Shown here: piece by piece, positions 1 to 8,854 of the stretch
Layout: each line of letters opens with the position of its first letter
Position numbering within the stretch: position 1 is the first letter of the stretch
Made by a program: the position numbers and the translations under genes
The notes under the pieces: model-generated
Told to the model about the DNA's origin: nothing
The model's database searches: none
What the model saw: the letters and a program-made list of their open reading frames with translations, nothing else
Source of the DNA: Nocardioides zeae
Lineage (GTDB): Bacteria > Actinomycetota > Actinomycetes > Propionibacteriales > Nocardioidaceae
NCBI RefSeq assembly: GCF_010686755.1
Contig: NZ_JAAGXA010000006.1
Location: 1 to 64,000, forward strand
Direction: 5' to 3'
DNA: 64,000 bases

Positions 1-177
1 GCTCTGTGCAACGAGAACCCACCACAGACCAACTCGAAGAACTCATCACGCGTCTCATACGAGAACACCTTCGGCAACGCCCACACCCCTCATCAAGCAG
101 GCGTTGCTTAGACCGATGGACTCCGCCATGGTCGAAGCGGCGTGTTCCCCGGTCGACCGGGGAAAGTGTCGGCCCCT
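1..177. other. window-edge segment with no assignable gene
   Basis: No gene can be assigned here. Short frames are open on both strands, but none carries a recognisable motif, and the base composition is less GC-rich than the neighbours. It could be the tail of a gene that starts outside the window. The only clear structure is the 20-bp palindrome at 145-164. Confidence 0.3.
145..164. repeat. single copy of the dispersed 20-bp palindrome
   Basis: A perfect palindrome, TTCCCCGGTCGACCGGGGAA. The same 20 bases occur at 19851-19870, 19913-19932 and 33493-33512, and a variant lies at 33555-33574. On the minus strand the flank next to this copy keeps the CACGCCGCTT-GACCAT stretch found inside the paired element at 33.5 kb, but no second palindrome is recognisable 62 bp away. 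This looks like a half or decayed element. It lies 14 bp beyond the end of the marR gene and may also serve as its 3' hairpin. Confidence 0.85.
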
Positions 178-672
178 TCAGCGGAACGGCCGCATGAGCT
201 CCCGCAGCAGGCCGGCGAGCGCGTCGCGGTCGGGGGCGGGGAGCTCGGCGAGCAGGGCCGCCTCCGCGTCGACCAGCGCGGCGAAGGCGTTGTCGACGGC
301 GGTCTTGCCCTCGGCGGCGAGCCGGACGAGCACGCCGCGGCGGTCGTGGGGGTCGGGGAGGCGCTCGACGAGGCCGCGGGCGACGAGGCGGTCGACGCGG
401 TTGGTCATCGTGCCGCTGGTCACGAGCGTCTCGCGCAGGAGGCGGCCGGGGGACAGCTCGTAGGGTTCGCCCGCGCGACGCAGCGCCGCCAGCACGTCGA
501 ACTCCCACGTCTCGATGCCGTGCTCCGCGAAGGCCCGGCGCCGGGCGAGGTCGAGGTGCTTGGAGAGCCGGCTGATGCGGCTGAAGACCTCGACGGGGCC
601 GAGGTCGAGGTCGGGTCGCTCGCGCGCCCACGCCTCCGTCAGGTCGTCCACCTCGTCCCGCATGCCCCGCAT
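178..672 (-). CDS. MarR-family transcriptional regulator
   Basis: A winged helix-turn-helix regulator of the MarR family. The recognition-helix region (TSGTMTNRVDRLV) is followed by the family's wing motif (DPHDRRGVLVRL) and a C-terminal dimerisation helix. The frame is open up to 702, but an ATG there would lie inside the inverted repeat at 690-705. The methionines at 672 or 663 are therefore better starts and give a protein of about 160 residues. It is divergent from the methyltransferase gene at 729, which is the obvious candidate target along with its own promoter. The ligand cannot be read from the sequence. Confidence 0.85.
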   Translation of the reverse strand: MRGMRDEVDDLTEAWARERPDLDLGPVEVFSRISRLSKHLDLARRRAFAEHGIETWEFDVLAALRRAGEPYELSPGRLLRETLVTSGTMTNRVDRLVARGLVERLPDPHDRRGVLVRLAAEGKTAVDNAFAALVDAEAALLAELPAPDRDALAGLLRELMRPFR

Positions 673-689
673 CGTAGCCGCGATCGAGA

Positions 690-705
690 ATCTTGACATC
701 AAGAT
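690..705. promoter_or_regulatory. probable MarR operator
   Basis: The perfect inverted repeat ATCTTG-ACAT-CAAGAT lies between the divergent marR and methyltransferase genes. Size and symmetry fit a MarR dimer site. It would overlap the 5' leader of both genes, so autorepression and control of the methyltransferase are both plausible. This is inferred from position and symmetry. Confidence 0.7.
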
Positions 706-728
706 GTCGGGGGCGCACCGTGGGTGGC

Positions 729-1538
729 ATGGCCTGGGACCCGAGCGACTACCTGACCTACGCCGACGAGCGCGGCCGTCCGTACGGCGAGCTCCTGGCC
801 CGCGTCGCCGTGGAGCCCGACCGGGTCCGGCGCGTCGTCGACCTCGGGTGCGGCCCCGGCAACCTCACGGCGCTGCTCGGACGCCGCTGGCCCGACGCCA
901 CGGTCGTCGGTGTCGACTCCTCGCCGGAGATGCTCGAGCGCGCCCGGCGCGACCACGCCGACGTGCCGGGCCTCTCCTTCGCGCGCGGCGACGTCCGCAC
1001 GTGGACCGCGTCGGCCCCCGTCGACGTCCTGCTGTCCAACGCGACGTACCAGTGGGTGCCGGGGCACCTCGACCTCCTGCCGGGCCTGCTCGCGCAGGTC
1101 GCGCCCGGGGGAGTGCTCGCGTTCTCGGTGCCGGGCAACGTCGACGAGCCGAGCCACGTGCTGCGCCGGGAGCTGGCGGCGACCGCGCCGTACGCCATGT
1201 TCACCGCCGGCGTCGCCGACCCGGCGGCGCACGACGCGGCGGCGTACCTCGGCGTGCTCGCCGGCGCCGGCGCGCAGGTCGACGCGTGGGAGACCACCTA
1301 CCTCCACGTGCTCCGCGGCGAGGACCCGGTGCTGACGTGGATCAGCTCGACCGGCGCCCGGCCCACGCTCGAGGCGCTGCCCGCCGACCTGCGCGAGCGG
1401 TTCCGCAGCGAGCTCGGGGAGCTGCTGCGCGCGGCGTACCCCACCACGGTGGTCGGCGGCGAGCCCGCCGTCGTGCTGCCGTTCCGGCGCGTGTTCGTCG
1501 TCGCACGGCGTGTGGACGGCGTGGTTACCGAGCAGTAA
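729..1538 (+). CDS. tam: trans-aconitate 2-methyltransferase-like SAM methyltransferase
   Basis: A class I SAM-dependent methyltransferase of 269 residues, close to the size of Tam enzymes. Motif I (VVDLGCGPGN) is at residues 36-45, followed by the acidic ribose-binding segment (VVGVDSSPEML) and the LLSNATYQWVPG segment typical of Tam. Tam methylates trans-aconitate, a spontaneous isomer of cis-aconitate that inhibits aconitase. The ATG at 729 was chosen over an upstream in-frame ATG at 693, because the latter falls in the presumed operator and adds no conserved residues. It is divergent from a MarR gene. The exact substrate is not certain. Confidence 0.8.
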   Translation: MAWDPSDYLTYADERGRPYGELLARVAVEPDRVRRVVDLGCGPGNLTALLGRRWPDATVVGVDSSPEMLERARRDHADVPGLSFARGDVRTWTASAPVDVLLSNATYQWVPGHLDLLPGLLAQVAPGGVLAFSVPGNVDEPSHVLRRELAATAPYAMFTAGVADPAAHDAAAYLGVLAGAGAQVDAWETTYLHVLRGEDPVLTWISSTGARPTLEALPADLRERFRSELGELLRAAYPTTVVGGEPAVVLPFRRVFVVARRVDGVVTEQ

Positions 1539-1548
1539 GGTTCGGGCC

Positions 1549-2028
1549 ATGTCCGCCGTGCTGAACCTCTGGAAGCAGACCACGCAGCTGCCCGTCGTCG
1601 GGTCCCTCGTGGGGAAGCGGGTGTTCTCGCTGGCGTTCGCCCAGAAGGCGCCCTACTTCGCCACGATCCGGCCGCGGTTCACCGAGCTGCGTCCCAACTA
1701 TGCGGAGCTGCTCATCCCGAAGCGCCGCGGCGTGCACAACCACATCGGCACGGTCCACGCGATCGCGCTCTGCAACGGTCTCGAGGCCGCGATGGGAGCG
1801 CTCGCGGAGGTCACCATCCCCGCGGACAAGCGCTGGATCCCCAAGGGCATGGACGTGGCGTACACGGCCAAGGCCGACAGCGACATCCGGTGCATCGCCG
1901 AGACCGACCCGGAGCAGTGGACGGGCGACGACCCGGACCTGCCGGTGCGCGTGCGCGGGGTGCGGGCCGACGGCGAGGTCGTCATCGAGGGCGTCATCCG
2001 GCTCTGGGTGACGCCGAAGAAGCGCTGA
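1549..2028 (+). CDS. DUF4442 (hot-dog fold, thioesterase-like) protein
   Basis: A 159-residue cytoplasmic protein resembling the DUF4442 family, which has a hot-dog fold related to acyl-CoA thioesterases such as PaaI. The middle segment (NHIGTVHAIALCNGLEAAMG) has the asparagine/histidine-containing loop and following long helix of that fold. It starts 11 bp after the methyltransferase stop and may share its transcript. It converges with the permease gene that ends at 2075. Substrate unknown. Confidence 0.75.
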   Translation: MSAVLNLWKQTTQLPVVGSLVGKRVFSLAFAQKAPYFATIRPRFTELRPNYAELLIPKRRGVHNHIGTVHAIALCNGLEAAMGALAEVTIPADKRWIPKGMDVAYTAKADSDIRCIAETDPEQWTGDDPDLPVRVRGVRADGEVVIEGVIRLWVTPKKR

Positions 2029-2074
2029 GCCCCTCCGACGTCACCCAGGCGTCCCGCCCCCCGGCAGGTCGCGG

Positions 2075-2926
2075 TCAGACGGTGCGCTGGTCGGCCGTCC
2101 CCACGGCCGACACCTCCAGCTGCTTCTTCTCGCCGACGAAGCGTCGCTGCACGACGTTGGCGAGCGCGGTGAGCAGCAGGTTGAGCACGAGGTAGATGCC
2201 CGCGATGACGATGAACACGGGCACGTGGTTCTGGAACTCCAGGTAGAGCGGCCGCGCGAGCGCGGTCAGGCCCGGCGCCGCGATGGCGTAGCCGAGGCTC
2301 GTGTCCTTCAACGTCACCACGCACTGGCTGATGATGGCCGGGATCATGATCTTCACGGCCTGCGGCAGCAGGATGATCCAGACGACCTGGGTCTTGCGCA
2401 TGCCGATGGCGTACGCCGCTTCCGCCTGCCCCGAGGGCACCGCCAGGATGCCGGCACGGAACACCTCCGCGAGCACGGCGCCGTTGTAGAGCGACAACGC
2501 CCACACGACGCACCAGAACGGGCCGGTCGAGCCGTTGTAGATGCCGTAGACCGAGAAGAAGAAGATCATCAGCATCAGGACGGGGACGGCGCGGAAGAAC
2601 TCGACGAGCGCCCAGGACGGGACGCGCACGACGGCGTGGTTCGACAGCTTGCCGATGCCGAGCACGAGGCCCAGCAGGACGGCGCCGACGATGCCGCCGG
2701 CGGCCATCTTCAGCGTCTCGAGGACGCCGTCGACGAGGATGCGCTCCAGGTAGGCGGGGGTCACGAAGACCTCCCACTTGTCCCCCTCGAGCTGGCCGCT
2801 CGACGAGAGCCGCCAGCCCACCAGCGCCAGGAGGGCGAGGAGGGCGACGACGGTCAGGACCGTGTAGAGACGGTGCCGCCGGACGGTCTTGGGACCGGGG
2901 GCGTCGAACAGGACACTCGTGCTCAT
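2075..2926 (-). CDS. gluD: glutamate-type amino-acid ABC transporter permease
   Basis: An inner-membrane permease of the polar amino-acid ABC importer family, 283 residues. It has an N-terminal membrane segment, a soluble stretch, then several more segments. The EAA cytoplasmic loop that contacts the ATPase is visible (GQAEAAYAIGMRKTQVVW). The start MSTSVLF overlaps the stop of the preceding permease by four bases (ATGA at 2923-2926), so the two are translationally coupled. It is the last gene of a four-gene operon in the gluABCD order known from corynebacteria and streptomycetes. Substrate by homology is glutamate or a related amino acid. Confidence 0.85.
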   Translation of the reverse strand: MSTSVLFDAPGPKTVRRHRLYTVLTVVALLALLALVGWRLSSSGQLEGDKWEVFVTPAYLERILVDGVLETLKMAAGGIVGAVLLGLVLGIGKLSNHAVVRVPSWALVEFFRAVPVLMLMIFFFSVYGIYNGSTGPFWCVVWALSLYNGAVLAEVFRAGILAVPSGQAEAAYAIGMRKTQVVWIILLPQAVKIMIPAIISQCVVTLKDTSLGYAIAAPGLTALARPLYLEFQNHVPVFIVIAGIYLVLNLLLTALANVVQRRFVGEKKQLEVSAVGTADQRTV

Positions 2927-3621
2927 CGCGCGACCCTCCAACGTCGTTCCATGCGGTTGCTGGCGAAGGACACGATCTCGACGAGCAGCACGAAGCCGCC
3001 GGCGAACACCGCGAGCAGCCACCACCGGTCACCGGGGTTGGCGTCGGTGAGCTGCTTGAGCTGGTAGGCCGTCTCGAGCACGGTGATGGCGATGGCCACG
3101 GTGGTGTTCTTGAGCAGCGCGATCTGGGTGCTCGCCAGCGGGGGCAGCGCGGCGCGGAACGCCTGCGGCAGCACGACCTGGCGCATCACCCCCGCGAACG
3201 GCAGGCCGATCGCCCGGGCCGCCTCGGCCTGGCCCACCGGCACCGCGTTGATGCCCGAGCGGATGGCCTCGCAGACGAAGCACGCCGTGTAGAGCGTGAG
3301 GCCGACGACCGCCGTGGCGAACGCGTTGGTCATGCGGATGTCGCCCCACCCGGTCGGGATGACGATGTCGACGAACCGGAAGGTCACGCCGATCTTCGGC
3401 CCCGCGTAGTAGAGGAAGAGCAGCACGACGAGCAGCGGGATGTTGCGCACCGACGTCACGTAGACGCCGGCGGCGCGGCGCATGATCGCCACCGGGCCGA
3501 CGCGCAGGGCGGCCAGGAACGTGCCGAGCACGAGCGAGCCGATGCCGGCGGCGACGAACAGCAGGATCGCGGTGACGAAGCTGATGACGATCGCCTGGTA
3601 GTTCTCGGTGATCGCGGTCAT
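2923..3621 (-). CDS. gluC: glutamate-type amino-acid ABC transporter permease
   Basis: The partner permease of 232 residues, normal size for the HisM/GluC family. The EAA loop reads GQAEAARAIGLPFAGVMRQVVLPQA, and the surrounding hydrophobic segments predict about five membrane helices. A 13-bp perfect hairpin (3657-3687) lies in the gap from the binding-protein gene. Its stop overlaps the start of the next permease. Both permeases should form the heterodimeric channel served by the ATPase at 4708. Confidence 0.87.
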   Translation of the reverse strand: MTAITENYQAIVISFVTAILLFVAAGIGSLVLGTFLAALRVGPVAIMRRAAGVYVTSVRNIPLLVVLLFLYYAGPKIGVTFRFVDIVIPTGWGDIRMTNAFATAVVGLTLYTACFVCEAIRSGINAVPVGQAEAARAIGLPFAGVMRQVVLPQAFRAALPPLASTQIALLKNTTVAIAITVLETAYQLKQLTDANPGDRWWLLAVFAGGFVLLVEIVSFASNRMERRWRVAR

Positions 3622-3656
3622 GCGGCTCCTCGGGGTTCAGGGCCTCGGCGCCCACC

Positions 3657-3687
3657 GGCCCGGGACGACCCGCGGTCGTCCCGGGCC
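3657..3687 (-). terminator. intercistronic hairpin after the binding-protein gene
   Basis: A perfect 13-bp stem (GGCCCGGGACGAC paired with GTCGTCCCGGGCC) with a five-base loop sits between the substrate-binding-protein gene and the first permease gene. There is no T-run. Hairpins at this position in importer operons commonly stabilise the upstream transcript or partly terminate, giving an excess of binding protein over permease. That role is inferred here. Confidence 0.6.
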
Positions 3688-3709
3688 AGCGGCCGCGGGG
3701 GGAGGTGGA

Positions 3710-4615
3710 TCAGGAGCAGGAGTCGAGCGTCGGGGGCTCGGGGGTCTCGGCACCCGAGGCGCCGAGGGTCTCCTCGAAGGCGTCCGCCCACGAGCCGTCC
3801 TCGAACGACTCCTCGAGCACGCCGTTGATCCACTCGCACATCTCGGGACGCTCGAGGCTGTAGCCGACGCCGATGCGCTCCTCGGAGAACTCGGGGCCGA
3901 CGACCTTCAGCGCGCCGTCGTACTGCGCCGCGAGGCCCAGCAGGATCGAGCCGTCCGTCGACATGGCGGGCACGGTGCCGTCCGCGACCTGCTCGGCGCA
4001 GAGGCTGTAGGTGTCCGCGGGGACGCCGACCGCGCCGGCCTCGGTGACGTTCTCCAGCGAGGTCGAGCCGGAGGCCGAGCAGACCTCCTGGCCCTGGAGG
4101 TCCTCGATCGACTCGACGTCGCTGTCCTCGGGCACCAGCACCTGCTGGCCGGTGAGGAAGTACGGACCCGCCTGTCCGACGAGCTCGCGCCGGGCGTCGG
4201 TGATGGAGTACGACGCGGCGACCAGGTCGACGCGGCCCGACTGCAGGTAGGGCTCGCGGTTGTCGGAGATGGTCTCCTCGTAGTTCACCTTGCTGGTGTC
4301 GTCGGGGTCGATGCACAGGTCGGCGATCAGCAGCTTGGCGATGGCGACGTCGAACCCGCGGGGCAGGTCGTCGTTGGTGCCCTTGAAGCCGAGACCCGGC
4401 TGGTCGAACCGGACGCCCACGTTGATCTCGCCCGCGTCGGCCAGCTCCGCCATGCGGGAGCCGTCCTCGAACTTGCCGTCGCAGTCGTCGTCGGCCTCCA
4501 CCGTGGTGTCGGCACCGCCCACGGCGTCGTCGTCGCTGCCGGCGTCGCCACAGGCGGCCAGGGACGCGGCGAGCACCACGCCCGAAGCCGCGGCCATCAT
4601 CCTCGTGAGTCGCAT
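3710..4615 (-). CDS. gluB: glutamate-type ABC transporter substrate-binding lipoprotein
   Basis: An extracellular lipoprotein of 301 residues in the SBP_bac_3 family. It has a short basic N-terminus, a hydrophobic signal segment and a lipobox (LAAC) with the acylated cysteine at residue 22, followed by an acidic, presumably flexible linker. The family core follows, including NVGVRFDQPGLGFK and GFDVAIAKLL. The start is backed by a strong GAGGAGG ribosome site just upstream. It captures the amino acid and delivers it to the permease pair encoded downstream. Confidence 0.87.
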   Translation of the reverse strand: MRLTRMMAAASGVVLAASLAACGDAGSDDDAVGGADTTVEADDDCDGKFEDGSRMAELADAGEINVGVRFDQPGLGFKGTNDDLPRGFDVAIAKLLIADLCIDPDDTSKVNYEETISDNREPYLQSGRVDLVAASYSITDARRELVGQAGPYFLTGQQVLVPEDSDVESIEDLQGQEVCSASGSTSLENVTEAGAVGVPADTYSLCAEQVADGTVPAMSTDGSILLGLAAQYDGALKVVGPEFSEERIGVGYSLERPEMCEWINGVLEESFEDGSWADAFEETLGASGAETPEPPTLDSCS

Positions 4616-4707
4616 CTGTTCCTCCTCGCTCCCCCTCGGTGGGGAGCAGATCGATCCGGTGGGTGGGTCGCGGCGCAGGGAACGCGCCGGATCAGGTCAG
4701 GTTCAGG

Positions 4708-5484
4708 TCAGTGCTTGAGGATCTTCCCGAGGAAGTCCTTGGCCCGGTCGCTCTGCGGGTTGGTGAAGAACTCCTCGGGGGTGTTCTCCTCGACGATCTG
4801 CCCGTCGGCCATGAACACGACGCGGTCGGCGGCCGTGCGGGCGAAGCCCATCTCGTGGGTGACCACGATCATCGTCATGCCGCCCTGCGCGAGGCTGACC
4901 ATGACGTCGAGGACCTCCTTGATCATCTCCGGGTCGAGCGCCGAGGTGGGCTCGTCGAAGAGCATGACCTTGGGCTCCATCGCCAGCGCGCGGGCGATGG
5001 CGACGCGCTGCTGCTGGCCGCCGGAGAGCTGCGCGGGGTACTTGTCCGCCTGGTGGCCGACGCCCACCCGGTCGAGGAGCTCGCGGGCCTTGCGCTCGGC
5101 GTCGGCCTTCGACTGGCCGCGCACCTTGATGGGCCCCAGCGTCACGTTCTCGAGGATCGTCTTGTGGGCGAAGAGGTTGAAGCTCTGGAACACCATGCCG
5201 ACCTCGGCGCGGAGGTTCGCGAGCGCCTTGCCCTCCTGGGGGAGCGGCTGGCCGTCGAGCGTGATGGTGCCCTCGCCGACCGTCTCGAGGCGGTTGATGG
5301 TGCGGCACAGGGTCGACTTGCCCGAGCCCGACGGGCCGATGACCACGACGACCTCGCCGCGGTGCACGGTCAGCTCGATGTCCTGGAGCACGTGGAGCTG
5401 GCCGAACCACTTCTGCACGCCCGACAGCACGACCAGGGGCTCGCCCTGACCTGCCGGCGCCGGGCCTTTCTCCAGCGTCGTCAT
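4708..5484 (-). CDS. gluA: glutamate-type ABC transporter ATP-binding protein
   Basis: The cytoplasmic ATPase of the importer, 258 residues. Walker A (GPSGSGKST) is at residues 50-58, the ABC signature (LSGGQ) at about 153-157, Walker B (VMLFDEP) follows, and the switch histidine sits in VVTHEMG. It is the promoter-proximal gene of the leftward operon and is divergent from miaB, so the operon promoter must lie within 5485-5633. The unusual N-terminal 15 residues (rich in Gly and Pro) precede the ABC domain. Confidence 0.9.
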   Translation of the reverse strand: MTTLEKGPAPAGQGEPLVVLSGVQKWFGQLHVLQDIELTVHRGEVVVVIGPSGSGKSTLCRTINRLETVGEGTITLDGQPLPQEGKALANLRAEVGMVFQSFNLFAHKTILENVTLGPIKVRGQSKADAERKARELLDRVGVGHQADKYPAQLSGGQQQRVAIARALAMEPKVMLFDEPTSALDPEMIKEVLDVMVSLAQGGMTMIVVTHEMGFARTAADRVVFMADGQIVEENTPEEFFTNPQSDRAKDFLGKILKH

Positions 5485-5633
5485 GCCGCGGGAACCTAGT
5501 GCCGCATAGTCCTTTCGGGCCAGTCTCCCTGGTCCTCGCGTGTCAATCGGGACCGATTCGTGACCGTAGGTCCAGGTACGGCGGGGCGTCCGACTCGGCG
5601 GGGGCGCGCTCCGCGCCGTACCCTGGGCCGGTC

Positions 5634-7145
5634 ATGCCTGAGACCGCCACGCCCGCCCCGCGCACCTACGACGTCCGCACGTTCGGCTGCCAGATGAACG
5701 TGCACGACTCCGAGCGCCTGACCGGCCTGCTCGAGGACGCCGGGATGGTCAAGGCCCCGGCCGGCGAGGACGCCGACGTCGTCGTGCTCAACACCTGCGC
5801 GGTGCGGGAGAACGCGGACAACAAGCTCTACGGCAACCTCGGCCACCTCGCGCCGGTGAAGGCGCGACGGCCGGGCATGCAGATCGCCGTCGGCGGCTGC
5901 CTCGCCCAGAAGGACCGCGGCGAGATCACCCGCAAGGCTCCCTGGGTCGACGTCGTCTTCGGCACGCACAACATCGGGTCGCTCCCGGTGCTGCTCGAGC
6001 GGGCGCGGGTGGCGGAGGAGGCGCAGGTCGAGATCCTCGAGAGCCTCGACGTCTTCCCCTCGACGCTGCCGACGAAGCGGGAGTCCGCCTACGCGGCGTG
6101 GGTCTCGATCTCGGTCGGCTGCAACAACACCTGCACCTTCTGCATCGTGCCCAGCCTCCGCGGCAAGGAGAAGGACCGCCGCCCGGGCGACGTGCTCGCC
6201 GAGATCGAGGCGCTCGTCGCCGAGGGCGTCACCGAGGTGACGCTGCTGGGGCAGAACGTCAACGCGTACGGCGTCGAGTTCGGCGACCGCCAGGCGTTCT
6301 CCAAGCTGTTGCGGGCCTGCGGCGAGATCGAGGGCCTCGAGCGCGTGCGGTTCACCTCGCCCCACCCGGCCGAGTTCACCGACGACGTCATCGAGGCGAT
6401 GGCGGAGACGCCGAACGTCATGCCCTCGCTCCACATGCCGCTGCAGTCGGGCTCCGACACGGTGCTCAAGGCGATGCGCCGGTCCTACCGGCAGAAGAAG
6501 TTCCTCGGCATCATCGAGCGCGTGCGCGCCGCGATCCCCGACGCCGCGATCACCACCGACATCATCGTGGGCTTCCCGGGCGAGACCGAGGCCGACTTCG
6601 CGGACACCCTCCACGTCGTGCGCGAGTCCCGCTTCTCGGGCGCGTTCACGTTCCAGTACTCCACCCGCCCCGGCACCCCCGCCGCCACCATGGAGGACCA
6701 GATCCCCAAGGCGGTCGTGCAGGAGCGCTACGAGCGTCTCGTCGCGCTCGTCAACGAGATCGCCTGGGAGGAGAACCGGCGCCTCGAGGGCCGCCGCCTC
6801 CAGCTCATGGTCGCCGAGGGCGAGGGTCGCAAGGACGCCGCGACCTCGCGCCTCTCCGGCCGTGCTCCCGACAACCGGCTCGTGCACTTCGCGGCCGACT
6901 TCTCGCTCGTCGAGGGCCAGGTGCCGCGACCGGGCGACATGGTCGAGGTCGAGGTCACGTACGGCGCGCCCCACCACCTCGTCGCCGACGGGCCCGTGCT
7001 GGCGGTGCGCCGCACCCGGGCCGGCGACGCGTGGGAGCGGCGCACGGCCGAGCCCGCCGCGCCGTCGGGGGTCTCGCTGGGCATGCCCACGGTGGGCGCA
7101 CCCGCCCCGCTCCCGCCCGCCGTCGACGGGTGCGCGGTGCGCTGA
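5634..7145 (+). CDS. miaB: tRNA-2-methylthio-N6-dimethylallyladenosine synthase MiaB
   Basis: A radical-SAM methylthiotransferase of 503 residues that adds the 2-methylthio group to i6A37 of tRNAs reading UNN codons. The N-terminal domain supplies three auxiliary-cluster cysteines (C19 in FGCQMN, C55 in NTCAVRE, C89 in GGCLAQ). The radical-SAM cluster cysteines are C163, C167 and C170 (CNNTCTFC). A TRAM RNA-binding domain follows near residues 370-440. The last 50 residues are a variable extension. The ATG at 5634 starts close to the conserved [12 protein letters not shown]. miaA, whose product makes its substrate, lies 11 kb downstream rather than adjacent. Confidence 0.95.
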   Translation: MPETATPAPRTYDVRTFGCQMNVHDSERLTGLLEDAGMVKAPAGEDADVVVLNTCAVRENADNKLYGNLGHLAPVKARRPGMQIAVGGCLAQKDRGEITRKAPWVDVVFGTHNIGSLPVLLERARVAEEAQVEILESLDVFPSTLPTKRESAYAAWVSISVGCNNTCTFCIVPSLRGKEKDRRPGDVLAEIEALVAEGVTEVTLLGQNVNAYGVEFGDRQAFSKLLRACGEIEGLERVRFTSPHPAEFTDDVIEAMAETPNVMPSLHMPLQSGSDTVLKAMRRSYRQKKFLGIIERVRAAIPDAAITTDIIVGFPGETEADFADTLHVVRESRFSGAFTFQYSTRPGTPAATMEDQIPKAVVQERYERLVALVNEIAWEENRRLEGRRLQLMVAEGEGRKDAATSRLSGRAPDNRLVHFAADFSLVEGQVPRPGDMVEVEVTYGAPHHLVADGPVLAVRRTRAGDAWERRTAEPAAPSGVSLGMPTVGAPAPLPPAVDGCAVR

Positions 7146-7161
7146 GGCGGTCCGCCGTCCC

Positions 7162-7932
7162 TCAGCCGTCGAGCCCGCGCCCGATCCCGCGAGCGGTGAC
7201 CTCCAGCGCCGCGACGTGGCGCTGGATGGTGGCCTCGAGGCGCGGCAGGACGATGCCGATGGCCGCGACGACCTCGCCGCGGCGCCGCACCGGCACGGCC
7301 ACCGAGCAGGCGCCGAGGGTCATCTCCTCGTAGGTGACCGCGTAGCCGTTGCGCTCCACCTGGTCGAGCTGGGCGCGCAGCCGTGCCGGCTGGGTGATCG
7401 TGTAGGCGGTCAGGCGCTGCAACGAGGCCATCACCTCCACGCGCACCTGCTCGGGGGCGTGTGCGAGGAGCACCTTGCCGACCCCGGTCGCGTGCAGGGG
7501 CAGCCGCGCCCCGACCGAGCTCACCGCCGGCACGGAGGAGTGACCGGCCAACCGGTCGAGGTAGAGCGCGTGGCCGCGGTCGCGCACCGCGAGGTGCACG
7601 GTCGCGCGCGTCGTGCCGTAGAGGTCGTGCAGGTAGGGCGAGGCCACGTCGCGCAGGCCCCGCTGCACCGGGGAGAGCAGCCCCAGGTCCCACAGGCGAC
7701 GCCCCACGACGTAGCGCCCCTCGGGGTCCCGGGTGAGCGCTCCCCACGCCACCAGGTCCCCGACGAGGCGGTGTGCGGTCGGCACGGGCAGGGACGCGCG
7801 CGCGGCCATCTCGGTGAGCGTCAACCGGCGGTGGCGCTCGTCGAAGGCGCCCAGCAGCGACAGCGCCCGCATCGTGACGGTGCCGCGGCCGGTCGTCTCC
7901 GGAGGTGATGAGACGTGGGTCACGCCGCTCAT
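7162..7932 (-). CDS. IclR-family transcriptional regulator
   Basis: An IclR-type regulator of 256 residues. An N-terminal winged helix (LTLTEMAARASLPVPTAHRLVGDL) is followed by the effector-binding IclR domain (SVGARLPLHATGVGKVLLA). The ATG at 7932 was chosen; an in-frame ATG at 7974 would overlap the dehydrogenase gene by 32 bp. It is the last gene of the leftward unit SDR-hydrolase-SDR-regulator. Members of this family often control aromatic-acid catabolism, and a 4-hydroxybenzoate hydroxylase lies in the divergent half of the cluster. The palindrome at 11036-11052 is its likely binding site. Confidence 0.88.
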   Translation of the reverse strand: MSGVTHVSSPPETTGRGTVTMRALSLLGAFDERHRRLTLTEMAARASLPVPTAHRLVGDLVAWGALTRDPEGRYVVGRRLWDLGLLSPVQRGLRDVASPYLHDLYGTTRATVHLAVRDRGHALYLDRLAGHSSVPAVSSVGARLPLHATGVGKVLLAHAPEQVRVEVMASLQRLTAYTITQPARLRAQLDQVERNGYAVTYEEMTLGACSVAVPVRRRGEVVAAIGIVLPRLEATIQRHVAALEVTARGIGRGLDG

Positions 7933-7942
7933 GGTGCCAGGA

Positions 7943-8851
7943 TCATCCGGCCGCGATGCTGCTTTTGACCCCATCGACCAGGGCTCGGCGGCGCTGCTCG
8001 ACCACGAGCCGACCGGGCGCCACCGGCACGTCGTGCCGCACGGCGTCGAGGACCTCGGCGTGCAGCGCGTCGAGCTCGTCGACGAACTCCGCGTGGGCGA
8101 TGACGTAGGCGTCGTTCGCCCGGACGGCGTCGACGACGCACGCCGCCAGCACGGCCGGGTCCATCGCGCTCTCCTGCGCCTGGGCGAACTCGGCGTTCAC
8201 CGGGTCCTGCGCGGCGTCGAAGGCCGTCGCGTCGTCCGCCCCGGCGCCGCCGACCGCGTCGAGGATCCGGGTGCGGGTGAGGCCCGGGCACAGGCAGGTG
8301 ACGCCGATCCGCTCCGGCGCGAGCGCCAGACGCAGGGAGGCGCTCAGCCCGCGTACGGCGAACTTCGTCGTCGTGTAGATGCCGCCGGCGTCGAGCATCG
8401 GGATCAGCCCCGCCATCGACGCGGTGTTGACCACGTGGCCGCCCCGTCCGTGCCGGCGGATCCGCGGCACGACGGTGACGACGCCGTTCACGACGCCGCC
8501 CAGGTTGACGGCCAGCATGCGGTCCCAGTCGTCGTACCCCGCCGTGCTCATCGGGGCCGCGAGACCGATGCCCGCGTTGTTGACGAGCAGGTCGATGCCG
8601 CCGAGGTGCTCCTCGACGCGGTCCGCCACCGCGGCGAACGCGACGCGGTCGGTCACGTCCAGCCGGTGCAGCGCCAGCGTCCCGGACCGGCCCGCGATGC
8701 CGAGCACGCGCTCGGCATCGGCCAGGTTCGCCTCGCTGTGGTCGGCGACCGCCACCGCCATGCCCTCGTCGAGGAGCGCGGCGGCGACGGCCAGCCCGAT
8801 ACCGCTCGCGCCGCCGGTGACGAACGCGGTCCGGCCCTCGAGCTCACGCAC
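7943..8851 (-). CDS. SDR-family oxidoreductase
   Basis: A classical short-chain dehydrogenase/reductase of 302 residues. The dinucleotide-binding motif TGGASGIG is at residues 12-19, NNAG at 91-94, and the catalytic Ser145, Tyr159 and Lys163 are all present. The C-terminus is about 40 residues longer than the 250-residue norm. It lies 3 bp downstream of the serine hydrolase and 10 bp upstream of the IclR start, so it is part of one operon. The substrate is unknown; an alcohol or diol intermediate of the cluster's growth substrate is an inference. Confidence 0.85.
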   Translation of the reverse strand: MRELEGRTAFVTGGASGIGLAVAAALLDEGMAVAVADHSEANLADAERVLGIAGRSGTLALHRLDVTDRVAFAAVADRVEEHLGGIDLLVNNAGIGLAAPMSTAGYDDWDRMLAVNLGGVVNGVVTVVPRIRRHGRGGHVVNTASMAGLIPMLDAGGIYTTTKFAVRGLSASLRLALAPERIGVTCLCPGLTRTRILDAVGGAGADDATAFDAAQDPVNAEFAQAQESAMDPAVLAACVVDAVRANDAYVIAHAEFVDELDALHAEVLDAVRHDVPVAPGRLVVEQRRRALVDGVKSSIAAG

Positions 8852-8854
8852 CGC

